In this document: one piece after another, positions 8,448 to 18,437 of the stretch
How the letters are laid out: each line of letters begins with the position of its first letter
How positions within the stretch are numbered: position 1 is the stretch's first letter
Assembly (NCBI GenBank): GCA_913031205.1
Contig: CAJWEM010000009.1
Span: 1 to 35,570, forward strand
Direction: 5' to 3'
From: an uncultured Gammaproteobacteria bacterium
Lineage (GTDB): Bacteria; Pseudomonadota; Gammaproteobacteria; Poriferisulfidales; GCA-002705445
Length of the DNA stretch: 35,570 nt
Notes under the pieces: model-generated
Told to the model about the DNA's origin: nothing
Databases searched by the model: none
Seen by the model: only the letters and a program-made list of their open reading frames with translations
Made by a program: the position numbers and the translations under genes

Positions 8448-9343
8448 TGGTCATTTCCTACAAACTTTACTTCAGTCTCTAAAAAAACTTTTTTCTCTTT
8501 ATAGACTTTTTTTTGAATATGATTAATTAATTTTTCAATATCTTCTGATGAAGTATTTTTCTCTGAAATTATAAAATTAGCATGTTTTTTTGACACATAG
8601 GCTCCACCAATTTTAAATCCTTTTAAACCTAGTGAATCTATAAGATTTGCTGCATGAAAATTATCTGGATTCTTAAAAACCGATCCACAACTTGGTTGTC
8701 CAGTTGGCTGCTTACTTCTTCTATCTTTTAAATAATTTTTTATTATATCTTGCGAGTTATTAAGTTTATTTTTTTCTAATTGAAATGTTGCACTTATGAA
8801 AAAATTTCCATCTTCTAAGTTTACGTTTCTATACCCAATAATAAAATCATTTTTTGATTTTTCAATTAACTTGCCGCTTTTATTAATTAATAATACTTTT
8901 ATTACTTTTTCCCATACATTGCCGCCATAGCAGCCAGCGTTCATTGCTAATGCACCACCTAAAGATCCAGGTATTCCACATAAAAACTCTAAGCCTCCAT
9001 AGCCACTTTTTGCTGTTAATTGGGCAATTTTCATACATGGAAAGCCAGCTTGGAATGTTTGAATTCCATCTTTCAATATTTCATATTCTTTTAAAGTTTC
9101 TTTAAGGCAAATTACACATCCTTTAATACCTCCGTCTCTTATTAACACATTGCTACCGTTTCCAAGAAATGTGATGTTTATATCTTTTGTATTTTCTAAA
9201 AAAAATATTAATTCATTTAAATCAAAGGGCTCAAAAAAATACTCGGCCATACCTCCAACTCTCCAAGTATTGTAATTTTTGAGGGAGACATTTTTCCTTA
9301 AGTTTCCTTTAATACTATTTTTTATAGTTTCATATTTTTTCAT
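8444..9343 (-). CDS. murB: MurB, UDP-N-acetylenolpyruvoylglucosamine reductase (short type)
   Basis: MurB is an FAD- and NADPH-dependent enzyme that reduces the enolpyruvyl product of MurA to UDP-MurNAc. The protein is 299 aa, close to the short type II form (as in Bacillus and Staphylococcus) rather than the longer E. coli enzyme. FAD-binding motifs FLGNGSNVLIRDGGIKG and CGIPGSLGGALAMNAGCYGG are present, as are YRNVN and GQPSCGSVFKNP; the Ser after CG is the expected proton donor. C-terminal FLETEVKFVG supplies the catalytic Glu. It lies between murC (4-bp gap) and ddl (4-bp overlap), so the UDP-MurNAc branch is encoded within the cluster. Confidence 0.96.
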   Translation of the reverse strand: MKKYETIKNSIKGNLRKNVSLKNYNTWRVGGMAEYFFEPFDLNELIFFLENTKDINITFLGNGSNVLIRDGGIKGCVICLKETLKEYEILKDGIQTFQAGFPCMKIAQLTAKSGYGGLEFLCGIPGSLGGALAMNAGCYGGNVWEKVIKVLLINKSGKLIEKSKNDFIIGYRNVNLEDGNFFISATFQLEKNKLNNSQDIIKNYLKDRRSKQPTGQPSCGSVFKNPDNFHAANLIDSLGLKGFKIGGAYVSKKHANFIISEKNTSSEDIEKLINHIQKKVYKEKKVFLETEVKFVGNDQ

Positions 9344-9347
9344 ATAA

Positions 9348-10748
9348 TTAAGATATACTGTCTTTATAGTAATTTATAAATTTCGCAATACTTCCTGCGC
9401 CCATTGTCAGAAGAATATCATTATCTTTTATATTATTATTAACATAGTTTGCTATTTCTAAGTGGTCATTTATTAATAATACATTTTTATTAAATTTTTT
9501 GATTTCTGATGCAATTACATCTGAGCTAATATTATCAATGGTTTTCTCATTAGCTGAATATATATCCATTAGAATAAGATTATCAACACTTTTTAGGACA
9601 TCAATAAAATAATTAAAATGTTCAGCAGTTCTTGAATACCTATGCGGCTGAAAAATCATCGTAATATTTTTTTCTTTCCAGACTTCTTTAATTGTTCTCA
9701 AGACTTGTTTAATTTCTGTAGGGTGATGGCCATAGTCATCAATCCACATAAAGCTCTTACCTTTTGTTTTATAACTTCCAAGAACTTCAAATCGCCTTTT
9801 TATGCCAGGAAAGTTTTTTAGAGATTTTTGAATACTTTTAATTGAAATACCTAATTCTCTAGAAACTGCTATTGCTGCTAAACAATTTAAAACATTATGC
9901 TCTCCTGGCATGTTAAATTGTATCTCATATATTTTATCGTTTTCTTTATAATCAAAAATTGCTGGAATATTATTCAAATCTTTTGGAAAAGCAATAAAAT
10001 CTGAGTCTGTGTCAAAACCAAAAGTCTTGATTGGTCGAGATATTTTAGGAATAATGGATTTCGTATTTATGTCAGAGATATTTAATAAACATAGTCCGTA
10101 AAAAGGTAAATTATTTACAAACTCTATAAAATTTTTTTTTAAAAAATCAAAGCTGTTTTTATGATTTTCTAAATGATCTTTGTCAATATTTGTTATTACC
10201 GACATAAGTGGCTGAAGATGTAAAAATGAGGCATCACTTTCATCAGCTTCCGCTATAAGATACTCACTTGATCCTAGTTTAGCATTACTTGAATCAATTA
10301 TCTTGCCTCCAATAATATAAGTTGGATCAAATTTTGCCTCGTTCATAATATGAGATAATATTGAGGTCGTGGTAGTTTTCCCGTGTGTTCCTGCAATAGC
10401 GACCCCAAAACTAAATCTCATTAACTCTGCTAACATTTCTGCTCTCTTAATTATAGGTATACCAAGTTCCTTAGCATATGTTAACTCTGGATTTTCTTTA
10501 CTTATTGCACTTGACACAACGACAACATCCTTAGATAAAATGTTTTCCTTTTTATGTCCGATAAAGATTTTAATATGTTTTTCTTTAAGATTATCAATTG
10601 TTGCAGATACATTTAGGTCTGATCCAGAAACCTCATATCCAAGATCGCATAGTATTAAAGCTATGCCAGACATTCCACTACCACCGATACCTATAAAATG
10701 TATCTTTTTTACACGAGACATTATCTTATTTTTCAGCTCATTTTTCAT
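9348..10748 (-). CDS. murC: MurC, UDP-N-acetylmuramate--L-alanine ligase
   Basis: MurC adds L-Ala to UDP-MurNAc. The 466-aa protein shows the N-terminal Rossmann-like IHFIGIGGSGMSGIA near residue 17, the ATP P-loop AGTHGKTTTTS near 118, the central EADESDASFLHL, and the C-terminal DDYGHHPTEI and FQPHRYSRT. The start at 10748 makes an ATGA overlap with the murG stop, which favours it over the internal Met10. Length and motif order are typical of the Mur ligase family. Confidence 0.97.
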   Translation of the reverse strand: MKNELKNKIMSRVKKIHFIGIGGSGMSGIALILCDLGYEVSGSDLNVSATIDNLKEKHIKIFIGHKKENILSKDVVVVSSAISKENPELTYAKELGIPIIKRAEMLAELMRFSFGVAIAGTHGKTTTTSILSHIMNEAKFDPTYIIGGKIIDSSNAKLGSSEYLIAEADESDASFLHLQPLMSVITNIDKDHLENHKNSFDFLKKNFIEFVNNLPFYGLCLLNISDINTKSIIPKISRPIKTFGFDTDSDFIAFPKDLNNIPAIFDYKENDKIYEIQFNMPGEHNVLNCLAAIAVSRELGISIKSIQKSLKNFPGIKRRFEVLGSYKTKGKSFMWIDDYGHHPTEIKQVLRTIKEVWKEKNITMIFQPHRYSRTAEHFNYFIDVLKSVDNLILMDIYSANEKTIDNISSDVIASEIKKFNKNVLLINDHLEIANYVNNNIKDNDILLTMGAGSIAKFINYYKDSIS

Positions 10749-11827
10749 TTATTTATTTTCATAATATTTTCAATTTCATTACAAATTTCTTCAGTAGAGT
10801 TACTGTTATTCAAATTATAAATATTCTCTGAAAGGGAATTTAAAAGGTCTACATTATTAATTAATTTTAAAATAATATTGGCAAGATATTTTTCTGTAAG
10901 ATTTTTTTGATCAATTAGAATAATTGCGTCTCTCTTCTCTAAAAAAGAACAATTCTGCAATTGATGATTATCAACAGCATATGGATATGGTATAACAATT
11001 GCTGGAATCCCTTGGTTCATTATTTCTGTCAAAGTTATAGCTCCACCCCTACATATTATTAAATCACACCATTCATAAACCTCACTCATATCGTCAATAT
11101 ATTCTCTAAGATCTATATTTACTTCAAAATTATTATATTGAATCTCAGCGCTCTTATGTGTTTTTCCTGTTTGGTGAATAATATTAATTTCATATTCTGT
11201 TTTTCTTAATATCTCATAAACAGCCTTGGGGATAATTTCATTAAACACTTTTGCTCCTAAACTACCACCGATTACTGCGATATTAAATACGTTTTTATTA
11301 TGTGTTGCTTTTTTTCTTGGAAGACCTTCATATCTTGAAGGGTTTCCTAAAAATTTATATTTTTCATTTTGAATACTCATCGGAAATCCAACTATTATAA
11401 GTTTTGAGAAAAATCTTGATATGTTATTTGCTAGGCCAAAAACTATATTTTGTTCGTGAATTATTATTGGTCTATTAAGAAAAATTCCTGCGATTACACA
11501 TGGAAAACTGATATAGCCACCCATAGACAATATAGCATTTGGTGATATTTTTTTTAAAATCATAAATGCCTGATATGAAGCTTTAGCTATTTTGAAAGGT
11601 AATTTAAGAATTACTTTCAAACCTTTTCCTCTAACACCTGAAAAATCTATATGATGAAAAGATATATTTTCCCCTTTAATTATATCTTTCTCCATGCCAT
11701 TCTTTGTTCCAATCCAAAAAATATTTACATTTTTTAAAATTAAATTTTTTGCTATACATAACCCAGGGTAAACGTGCCCTCCAGTACCAGCTGCAAGTAT
11801 GACTAAATTTTTCTTTATTTCTTTCAT
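10745..11827 (-). CDS. murG: MurG, lipid II synthase (UDP-GlcNAc transferase)
   Basis: MurG transfers GlcNAc to lipid I on the cytoplasmic face of the membrane to give lipid II. The ORF track starts at 11890, inside ftsW. I use the ATG at 11827 because it sits 4 bp after the ftsW stop and places the glycine-rich AAGTGGHVYPGL near residue 12, as in the family. That gives 360 aa. Other motifs are VIGGSLGAKVFNE and the sugar-nucleotide region CRGGAITLTEIMNQGIPAIVIPYPYAVDNHQ; the usual SRAGA is CRGGA here. The stop overlaps the murC start (ATGA). Confidence 0.96.
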   Translation of the reverse strand: MKEIKKNLVILAAGTGGHVYPGLCIAKNLILKNVNIFWIGTKNGMEKDIIKGENISFHHIDFSGVRGKGLKVILKLPFKIAKASYQAFMILKKISPNAILSMGGYISFPCVIAGIFLNRPIIIHEQNIVFGLANNISRFFSKLIIVGFPMSIQNEKYKFLGNPSRYEGLPRKKATHNKNVFNIAVIGGSLGAKVFNEIIPKAVYEILRKTEYEINIIHQTGKTHKSAEIQYNNFEVNIDLREYIDDMSEVYEWCDLIICRGGAITLTEIMNQGIPAIVIPYPYAVDNHQLQNCSFLEKRDAIILIDQKNLTEKYLANIILKLINNVDLLNSLSENIYNLNNSNSTEEICNEIENIMKINK

Positions 11828-11831
11828 TATC

Positions 11832-12983
11832 TTATCGAATTGAACTATGCAGTGCTTTCTTATAAACATCTCTGTAGATTCTAAATACAATTGTAACTGC
11901 TAATAAGGAAACTAAATAGTTACTTCCTCCATAACTAAAAAAAGGTAAAGATAATCCCTTCGTTGGCAAAAGGCCTAAATTAACCGAAAGATTAAGTAAA
12001 ACTTGTATCATCAAATATATTCCAATCGCATAGGCAAGTAATCCTTGGAAGTTAAGGTCGACTCTTAATGCTTTATCACCTATTTTAAAGCATTTTCTAA
12101 AAAGTAAATAAAAAAGAAAAATTAAGAAAATTATACCAAAAATGCCAAGCTCCTCTCCTAGAACTGCAAAAATAAAATCTGTATGTGCCTCGGGTAAGAA
12201 AAATAATTTAGATGTGCTCGCCCCCAAACCTTTTCCAAAAATACTACCGCTTCCAATCGCCATTAGAGAAGAGCATAATTGATAACCGTCCTGAAAGTAA
12301 TTCTCACATGGGTTAAAGAAAGCTAGGCGCTTTAGCATATATGGATTGGAAATTATAATTAAAGTTGCAGATATAGACCCAGTTAATCCAATTAATAAAA
12401 GATGAGAATATTTTGCTTTAGCTATAAAAAGCATTAGCATAGTCATAAAAAATAAGATAAAAGTTGAACCAAAGTCGGGCTGTTTAATTAAGAAGAAAGC
12501 CCCGATAGATAACCAAAAAAACGGGATCATAAAAATCTTTATCTGTTTTATATTTTTTTTATTGATATCTAAAAAAGCACAAAGCCAAACTATATAAAAT
12601 AATTTAAAAAATTCAGATGGTTGAAATCCATATGGACCTATACTCAACCATCTTGTACTCCCCCCAACAGTTTTTCCAAAAAGCTCAACCAATATTAGTA
12701 AAAAAAGGAAAAATAGAAGTAAAACTTTATAATTTTTCTTTAAATTCTCTGTGCTTACATTGACAAAAAGTGAACATAATAAAACACTAATCATTAACCA
12801 TCCTAATTGTTTATAAAGATAAAAAAAAGGTCCTACTTTAGACTTCTCAGCAGACAATTCAATGGAAGCAGAAAATAAAGTAAGAAGTCCAAAAAGTATA
12901 ATAGAAAGAACTAAAAAAAATAAATTTAAATCAAAAAAAGGTTTTATCAAGTTACTTAAATCATTATTACTTTTTTTTAACAT
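11832..12983 (-). CDS. ftsW: FtsW, SEDS-family septal peptidoglycan polymerase
   Basis: FtsW polymerises lipid II at the septum together with FtsI, which is also encoded in this cluster. The 383-aa protein is hydrophobic, with about ten predicted membrane segments. It has the SEDS landmarks GGSTRWLSIGPYGFQPSE, KQPDFGSTFIL (conserved Asp), GLGASTSKLFFLPEAHTDFIFAVLGEELG, and the C-terminal GLSLPFFSYGGSN. FtsW rather than RodA is inferred mainly from its dcw position between murD and murG. Gaps of 4 bp on both sides indicate one operon. Confidence 0.96.
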   Translation of the reverse strand: MLKKSNNDLSNLIKPFFDLNLFFLVLSIILFGLLTLFSASIELSAEKSKVGPFFYLYKQLGWLMISVLLCSLFVNVSTENLKKNYKVLLLFFLFLLILVELFGKTVGGSTRWLSIGPYGFQPSEFFKLFYIVWLCAFLDINKKNIKQIKIFMIPFFWLSIGAFFLIKQPDFGSTFILFFMTMLMLFIAKAKYSHLLLIGLTGSISATLIIISNPYMLKRLAFFNPCENYFQDGYQLCSSLMAIGSGSIFGKGLGASTSKLFFLPEAHTDFIFAVLGEELGIFGIIFLIFLFYLLFRKCFKIGDKALRVDLNFQGLLAYAIGIYLMIQVLLNLSVNLGLLPTKGLSLPFFSYGGSNYLVSLLAVTIVFRIYRDVYKKALHSSIR

Positions 12984-12987
12984 TTAT

Positions 12988-14337
12988 CTAACCATGTTTT
13001 TTTAATACTTCATTTTTAAAATGATCACCGCGTTCTTCAAAAGATGAATACATGTCGAAGCTTGAACACGCTGGTGACAAAAGAATTGTTATTTTCTTTT
13101 CGTCAAATTTAGGAATACTTTTTGCTATTTTATAAGCCTCATCAACTGCTGATTTTATATCTTCAACTAGAACTTTGTTTTTTTTAATTTTAATATTTTC
13201 ATTCAACAATTTTTTACATTCTCCATATAATATTAAAAATACTGATTTATTTTGCAAAACTTCTTGTAATTTATCATAATTATTTGTCTTTGACCTTCCC
13301 CCAAGAATAAGAATAATATTTCCAGATATTGATTTTACAGCCGATATTGTAGATTCTATATTTGTAGACTTTGAGTCATTTATCCAAGAAATTTTATTTT
13401 TTTCACAAAATTTTTCCATTCTGTGTTGTATTGACTTGAAATCTTTAATCCCCTCAACTGCTTTTTCTAAATCTAGGTTTAGAATGTTAATGACTGCCAA
13501 AGATGCACAAATATTCTCCAAGTTATGCCTTCCGATAAGTTTTATTTCATTTTCACTCAGGATTTTTTCAGAGCCTTGAACGATATAGTTGGTACTGTCT
13601 ATTTTAACTATGCCAAAACTGGACTTATTTGGTGCAGTATCACAGCCAAATGAATAATGTAACGGAGCATTTTTAACATTTATATTTCTATCAGTTCGAT
13701 TAATAACAATACTATTTGAATTAAGAAATATCTTATGTTTAATTTTCTTATAATTTTCAAAATTTTTATGTCTATCCAAATGATCTGGAGTAATATTTGT
13801 GATTAAAGATACATCGCATTGTATCTTTTTTGTCATTTCTAATTGAAAACTAGATAATTCCAAAATATGGTATTCATAATCATTATATAAAAGTTCTAGT
13901 ACAGGAGTTCCAACATTGCCCCCTGCTGCTACTTTCTTGCCTAAAAATTTTAACATATACTCCAAAATAAGAGTTACAGAAGTTTTTCCGTTTGAGCCAG
14001 TTACACATACTATATTCTTGCGGTTATAAGAATCAAAAATGTCAACGTCTGTTTGAATATTTTTATTTTGACTATTTATTTTTTCTATGAAATCTTTTTT
14101 TAAACATACCCCAGGACTTACAATAAAATTATCATGAGAAGCTATTAATTTATTTTCAAGAGGTCCTAAAATTATATTCTCCTCTTTGATATTTTTTTTT
14201 ATACCATCAGTGAGGTCAAGGTCTTTTCTTGTGTCATATGCCTTAAATTCAATTTTGTTTTTTTTAAAAAATTTTGCCACTGATATACCTGTCTTACCAA
14301 GGCCAATTATTGCTGCAGGTAATTTACTCGCGATCAT
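12988..14337 (-). CDS. murD: MurD, UDP-MurNAc-L-Ala--D-glutamate ligase
   Basis: MurD adds D-Glu to UDP-MurNAc-L-Ala. The 449-aa protein starts with the dinucleotide-fold AAIIGLGKTGISVA and has P-loop CVTGSNGKTSVT near residue 112. ELSSFQLE, TNITPDHLDRH and WINDSKSTN follow, and the C-terminal end is SPACSSFDMYSSFEERGDHF, specific for MurD. Spacing is tight: 10 bp after mraY and 4 bp before ftsW. Nothing is unusual in length or motifs. Confidence 0.97.
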   Translation of the reverse strand: MIASKLPAAIIGLGKTGISVAKFFKKNKIEFKAYDTRKDLDLTDGIKKNIKEENIILGPLENKLIASHDNFIVSPGVCLKKDFIEKINSQNKNIQTDVDIFDSYNRKNIVCVTGSNGKTSVTLILEYMLKFLGKKVAAGGNVGTPVLELLYNDYEYHILELSSFQLEMTKKIQCDVSLITNITPDHLDRHKNFENYKKIKHKIFLNSNSIVINRTDRNINVKNAPLHYSFGCDTAPNKSSFGIVKIDSTNYIVQGSEKILSENEIKLIGRHNLENICASLAVINILNLDLEKAVEGIKDFKSIQHRMEKFCEKNKISWINDSKSTNIESTISAVKSISGNIILILGGRSKTNNYDKLQEVLQNKSVFLILYGECKKLLNENIKIKKNKVLVEDIKSAVDEAYKIAKSIPKFDEKKITILLSPACSSFDMYSSFEERGDHFKNEVLKKHG

Positions 14338-14347
14338 CTATTTATCT

Positions 14348-15427
14348 CTATCGAAGTTTTAATGTTGCCAAACCTATTAATATTAGTATAAAACTTATAA
14401 TCCAAAATCTAACCACAACTTTCGGTTCCGCCCATCCTTTTTGTTCAAAATGATGATGAAAAGGTGCCATTAAAAAAACTCTTTTCTTCCTAAATTTAAA
14501 GGATGTAACTTGAATTATTACTGATAATGCTTCGATAACAAATATACCTCCCATTATTATTAAAACTATTTCTTGGCGAACAATTATGGACATTAAGCCT
14601 AAAGCTGCTCCCAAGGATAATGCTCCAACATCTCCCATGAATACTTGTGCCGGGTAAGTATTGAACCATAAAAAACCAAGACCTGAACCAACAACGGCAC
14701 CAATGAAGATAGTAATTTCACCTGAATTTTTTATGTAAGGAATTAATAAGTATTCTGAAAAGTTTATATTACCACTTAAATATGCAAATATACCGAATGC
14801 ACCGCTAACTAATACGATTGGCATTATAGCAAGGCCATCAAGGCCATCGGTTAGATTAACAGCATTACTTGTAGAAATTATTACCAATATTACAAATGGA
14901 ATAAAAAATATTCCTAAATCAATTACGATATCCTTAAAAAAAGGAATAATAAGTTGTTGTTCTTGAGGTGTTTCCAAAAAATTGTACATAATAATAGCGA
15001 GTGTGCCTGCAGAAACTAATTGTAAAATAATTTTCTGCTTAGCTGATATACCTTTTTTATTTTTTTTTAATTTTTGATAATCGTCTATCAAACCAATAAC
15101 TGCAAAGGATAATGAAATAAAAATTAAATATAGAATGTATTTATTTTCTAAATCTGCCCATATTAAAGTGCTCACCATTAAGGAGAAAATTATTAACAGA
15201 CCCCCCATTGTTGGTGTTCCTGACTTCTTTAGATGAGATTCTGGACCGTCATCTCTGATAATTTCTGAAATATTTTCAAGTGAAAATTTTCTTATTATTA
15301 CAGGGCCAATTAATAAAGAAATTATTAAAGCTGTTATAATACTTAAAATTGCTCTTAAAGTTATGTATTCAAAAACTAAAAAACTTGAACTAAAGCTACT
15401 AAGGTAATCAACTAAATATAGAAACAT
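14348..15427 (-). CDS. mraY: MraY, phospho-MurNAc-pentapeptide transferase
   Basis: MraY is an integral membrane enzyme that joins phospho-MurNAc-pentapeptide to undecaprenyl phosphate, giving lipid I. The 359-aa length matches E. coli, with about ten hydrophobic segments. Catalytic landmarks are the Asp pair in IGLIDDYQK near residue 115, [13 protein letters not shown] near 188, [12 protein letters not shown] near 263, and the cytoplasmic [11 protein letters not shown] near 322. It has a 4-bp gap to murF and a 10-bp gap to murD. Confidence 0.97.
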   Translation of the reverse strand: MFLYLVDYLSSFSSSFLVFEYITLRAILSIITALIISLLIGPVIIRKFSLENISEIIRDDGPESHLKKSGTPTMGGLLIIFSLMVSTLIWADLENKYILYLIFISLSFAVIGLIDDYQKLKKNKKGISAKQKIILQLVSAGTLAIIMYNFLETPQEQQLIIPFFKDIVIDLGIFFIPFVILVIISTSNAVNLTDGLDGLAIMPIVLVSGAFGIFAYLSGNINFSEYLLIPYIKNSGEITIFIGAVVGSGLGFLWFNTYPAQVFMGDVGALSLGAALGLMSIIVRQEIVLIIMGGIFVIEALSVIIQVTSFKFRKKRVFLMAPFHHHFEQKGWAEPKVVVRFWIISFILILIGLATLKLR

Positions 15428-15431
15428 ATCT

Positions 15432-16808
15432 TTAAATCCTCGTTTTCAAAAATTCTACGTATTCTTCTAATTTTGCACTTCTTGAACCTTTTATTAGAAT
15501 ACAAGATGAAGACTCTAAATTATTGTTAAGGTATGACTTTAGGCTTTCTGCATCTTCAAAGTGATGTCCATCTTCTCCGAAAACATTTGATGCCCTATTG
15601 CTATATTTACCTATGCTCAAAAATTCATCGACACCCATTTCTTTTGCATACTCACCAATTTCAGTGTGGAAAGATTCTGATTTGTCCCCTAACTCTACCA
15701 TATCACCCATTAAAACCAATTTTTTTTGATCGTTTCTTGCAAGAAATGATAGAGCTGCTTTAAATGAACTTGGGTTTGCGTTATAGCAATCATCTATTAA
15801 TTTAATATTATTACTGATCTCATGAACCTTTAATCTTGATGAAACAGATTCAAACGTTTCAATTTTATTTTGAATATCTTCTAACCTAATTCCAAGAGCA
15901 ATTGCGATAGAAATAACACAGGCAGCATTTGAAAAATTATGGTCGCCGTTTAATTTTAGAGAAAAATCTTTATTAAATTTTTTATAGCTAAAATTGAAAG
16001 TATTTTGATTTCTCTTTTTTATAAACGAAAAAGAAGTTTTAAAAAGAAAATTCTTACAGATTTCTAATATTCTTTTACGAAAACCTTGATCATGTCCAAA
16101 AAAAATCTTGTTTTTTTTATCAATAATATTCGAATACTTATCGTCAGAATTAATTATGGCTGTTCCGTTACTTAGAAGATGCTTAAAGATACTATACTTT
16201 TCTTTTGCAGTATTATCCAAAGTCCCAAAACCTTCAATATGTGCATATCCGATGTTTGTTACCGCCGCTACATTAGGTTTAACAATTTTTGATAAAGGCT
16301 CTATTTCATTCAATCCGTTAGCTCCAATTTCTACTATTACATAATCGTCATCTTGATTTGAAGAAAAGATAGTAAGTGGCACGCCAATGTGATTATTTAA
16401 GTTTCCTCGGGTATAAGTAATTTTATACCCTGATAAAACGTGAGCTAACATCTCTTTTACAGTTGTCTTACCATTGGAGCCTGTTATGGCAATAAATTTT
16501 GCTTTGCTTTGAAGTCTTATGAATTCGCTAATTTTGTGAAGTGCTACAACTGTATCTTTTACTAAAATATATGATTTATTCTTAAGATCTATGTCTTGAA
16601 TCTTTTCTGAGGAAACTATACATGAAGCTTTTTTAAGTGAATCTTTAATAAAATTATGCCCATCATAACTTTTACCCTTTATACATATAAAAACATCGTC
16701 TTTTTTAATAGTTCTAGAATCTATTGAGAATTTTGACACTTTTTTATCATTGCCAAAAAGCTCGCCATCTACAAAACTTGAAATTTCACTTAAATAGTAT
16801 TTATGCAT
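15432..16808 (-). CDS. murF: MurF, UDP-MurNAc-tripeptide--D-Ala-D-Ala ligase
   Basis: MurF completes the pentapeptide by adding the dipeptide made by Ddl. The 458-aa protein has the MurF/MurE-type N-terminal domain with [18 protein letters not shown] near residue 28, P-loop [15 protein letters not shown] near 107, [37 protein letters not shown] near 315, and LMGDMVELG. It begins 3 bp after the murE stop. Length and motif order are normal for the family. Confidence 0.97.
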   Translation of the reverse strand: MHKYYLSEISSFVDGELFGNDKKVSKFSIDSRTIKKDDVFICIKGKSYDGHNFIKDSLKKASCIVSSEKIQDIDLKNKSYILVKDTVVALHKISEFIRLQSKAKFIAITGSNGKTTVKEMLAHVLSGYKITYTRGNLNNHIGVPLTIFSSNQDDDYVIVEIGANGLNEIEPLSKIVKPNVAAVTNIGYAHIEGFGTLDNTAKEKYSIFKHLLSNGTAIINSDDKYSNIIDKKNKIFFGHDQGFRKRILEICKNFLFKTSFSFIKKRNQNTFNFSYKKFNKDFSLKLNGDHNFSNAACVISIAIALGIRLEDIQNKIETFESVSSRLKVHEISNNIKLIDDCYNANPSSFKAALSFLARNDQKKLVLMGDMVELGDKSESFHTEIGEYAKEMGVDEFLSIGKYSNRASNVFGEDGHHFEDAESLKSYLNNNLESSSCILIKGSRSAKLEEYVEFLKTRI

Positions 16809-16811
16809 AAG

Positions 16812-18266
16812 TTATTTTAAAATTTTTTGTACTTCTCTTTTATCACTAAAAAATATTCTTTTATTTGAAAATACCTGGAAATTTTCATGTCCTTTTCCCA
16901 AAATTAAAACTATCTTTTCCTTATTATTTTTATTTACACATTTTTTTATTGCTTTCTTTCTATCAAAAATAATTTTAAAACTACAACTAGGATGAATACC
17001 CTTTGCAATATCATCTACGATTATCTTTGGATCTTCATTTCTTGGATTATCATTTGTTAGTATTATATCACTAGAGTACTTACTAACAATTCCCCCCATA
17101 ATCTTTCTTTTCTTGGTATCTCTTTCGCCACCGCAGCCAAAAATTGTTATAATTTTCTTATCCGGATAGTGTAATTTAATTGATTGCATTACTTTTTTGA
17201 TTGAGTCAGGTGAATGGGCAAAATCGATAAAAACATAAGGGAAGCCTTTTTTATAATACCTGTTCATTCTTCCATCTACAGGCTTTAATTTAATTATGTT
17301 TTTCGTATAGACATTATAGTCTTTTTTGTTATTCGCTATTGCTGCAATTGAAGTAATAATATTTGACACTGTAAAGTTACCATATAATTTAGTTTTTATA
17401 TTTTTTGAGCCATACTTTGAATTTAAAATAAATTCAGTTCCAGATTCAGAAAATTTAATTTTACTAGCATAAAAATCTGCATCATTATCTTTAATTGATA
17501 CAGTGCTGACTAATTTTTTTTTGGATAGTGATTTCTTTAATTTCCTTCCATATATATCGTCTATACAAATTATTTTTTTCTTATTTCTATAATTTAAAAA
17601 AAGACTTAATTTTGTATGAAAATAATTTTTCATACTTTTGTGATAATCTAAATGATCTCGAGATAGATTTGTAAAAATTACAGAATCAAACTTTATACCA
17701 GCTATCCTTTTTTGGGCAATACCATGAGAAGAAACTTCTAAAGATAAATTCTTAATTTTTTTTTTCTCAAAACTTGCAATTTTTTTTATTATCTCTATAA
17801 CGCCAGGTGTTGTTAATGATTGTTTTTTTAAATTTGGATATATACCAGCTCCAACTGTACCAATGGTAGCGCACTTCTCGTTGTTAATATTTTTTAATTG
17901 GGCGATATAGTTCGCTACTGAGCTTTTTCCATTTGTCCCAGTAACACCGTATATTTTCATTTGCTTTTGGTTGAAATCGTAATATTTTTTCGAAATTTCT
18001 GCCATTTTACTTGCAACGCATGAAACTCCGTATAATATGCATTTACTACTGTATTTTTTTATTTCAATGGATGTTGTTTTGTTATAAATTATTAAAGAAG
18101 CTCCATTATTCACAGCCTCTATTAAGTATTTTTCAGACTCGCTATTTGTATTTTTTAAAAAAAAAATATAATCTTTTTTTATTTTTCTACTATCCTCACT
18201 CAATCCTTTGATACTAATATTACTTTTAGTAAATTTTTTATTTTTAAAAAGTTTTTCTAGATTCAT
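16812..18266 (-). CDS. murE: MurE, UDP-MurNAc-L-Ala-D-Glu--meso-diaminopimelate ligase
   Basis: MurE adds the third residue of the stem peptide. The 484-aa protein has the N-terminal LSEDSRKIKKDYIFF, P-loop GVTGTNGKSSVA near residue 110, LEVSSHGIAQKRI, TNLSRDHLDYH, and IFGCGGERDTKKRKIMG. The substrate loop reads TNDNPRNEDP: the DNPR motif marks the meso-diaminopimelate-adding enzymes of Gram-negative bacteria, so the wall is predicted to be DAP-type. It starts 17 bp after the entericidin-like gene, without a good ribosome binding site, so expression may depend on read-through and coupling. Confidence 0.97.
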   Translation of the reverse strand: MNLEKLFKNKKFTKSNISIKGLSEDSRKIKKDYIFFLKNTNSESEKYLIEAVNNGASLIIYNKTTSIEIKKYSSKCILYGVSCVASKMAEISKKYYDFNQKQMKIYGVTGTNGKSSVANYIAQLKNINNEKCATIGTVGAGIYPNLKKQSLTTPGVIEIIKKIASFEKKKIKNLSLEVSSHGIAQKRIAGIKFDSVIFTNLSRDHLDYHKSMKNYFHTKLSLFLNYRNKKKIICIDDIYGRKLKKSLSKKKLVSTVSIKDNDADFYASKIKFSESGTEFILNSKYGSKNIKTKLYGNFTVSNIITSIAAIANNKKDYNVYTKNIIKLKPVDGRMNRYYKKGFPYVFIDFAHSPDSIKKVMQSIKLHYPDKKIITIFGCGGERDTKKRKIMGGIVSKYSSDIILTNDNPRNEDPKIIVDDIAKGIHPSCSFKIIFDRKKAIKKCVNKNNKEKIVLILGKGHENFQVFSNKRIFFSDKREVQKILK

Positions 18267-18283
18267 TAAATTTTATTAATAAT

Positions 18284-18418
18284 TTATTCATCATTTGCAG
18301 CTCCGCTAACCCACTCTGCTGCAGCTGAGATATCTCTGCCAATACCGTCAAAAGTATTGCAGCCAATTAATAATGTGAATCCTATAAAAATAATTCCGTA
18401 ATATAAAATGTTTTTCAT
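18284..18418 (-). CDS. Entericidin EcnA/EcnB-family small lipoprotein
   Basis: This 44-aa ORF is absent from the ORF track because of its size. It reads MKNILYYGIIFIGFTLLIGC as signal peptide, with lipobox LIGC and Cys20 as the lipidated residue. The mature part is CNTFDGIGRDISAAAEWVSGAAN. This matches the entericidin pattern (CNT..G.G.Di...g..i.gaA) nearly position by position. A strong AGGAG lies 8 bp before the ATG, which argues for real expression. It sits between ftsZ (19-bp gap) and murE (17-bp gap), inside the dcw cluster. Entericidin B is a bacteriolytic outer membrane lipoprotein and entericidin A its antidote in E. coli; small members of this family are common but poorly understood. 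The family call is fairly firm. The role here is unknown, and no partner gene is seen next to it. Confidence 0.82.
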   Translation of the reverse strand: MKNILYYGIIFIGFTLLIGCNTFDGIGRDISAAAEWVSGAANDE

Positions 18419-18437
18419 AATAATCTCCTGTCTTCTG

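Noticed and set aside
8444-9343. murB inside the dcw cluster as an unusual insertion.
   Set aside because: murB between murC and ddl is common in many bacteria, so it is not noteworthy by itself.
11828-11890. Longer MurG N-terminus in the ORF track.
   Set aside because: It overlaps ftsW out of frame and precedes the conserved glycine-rich loop by too many residues.
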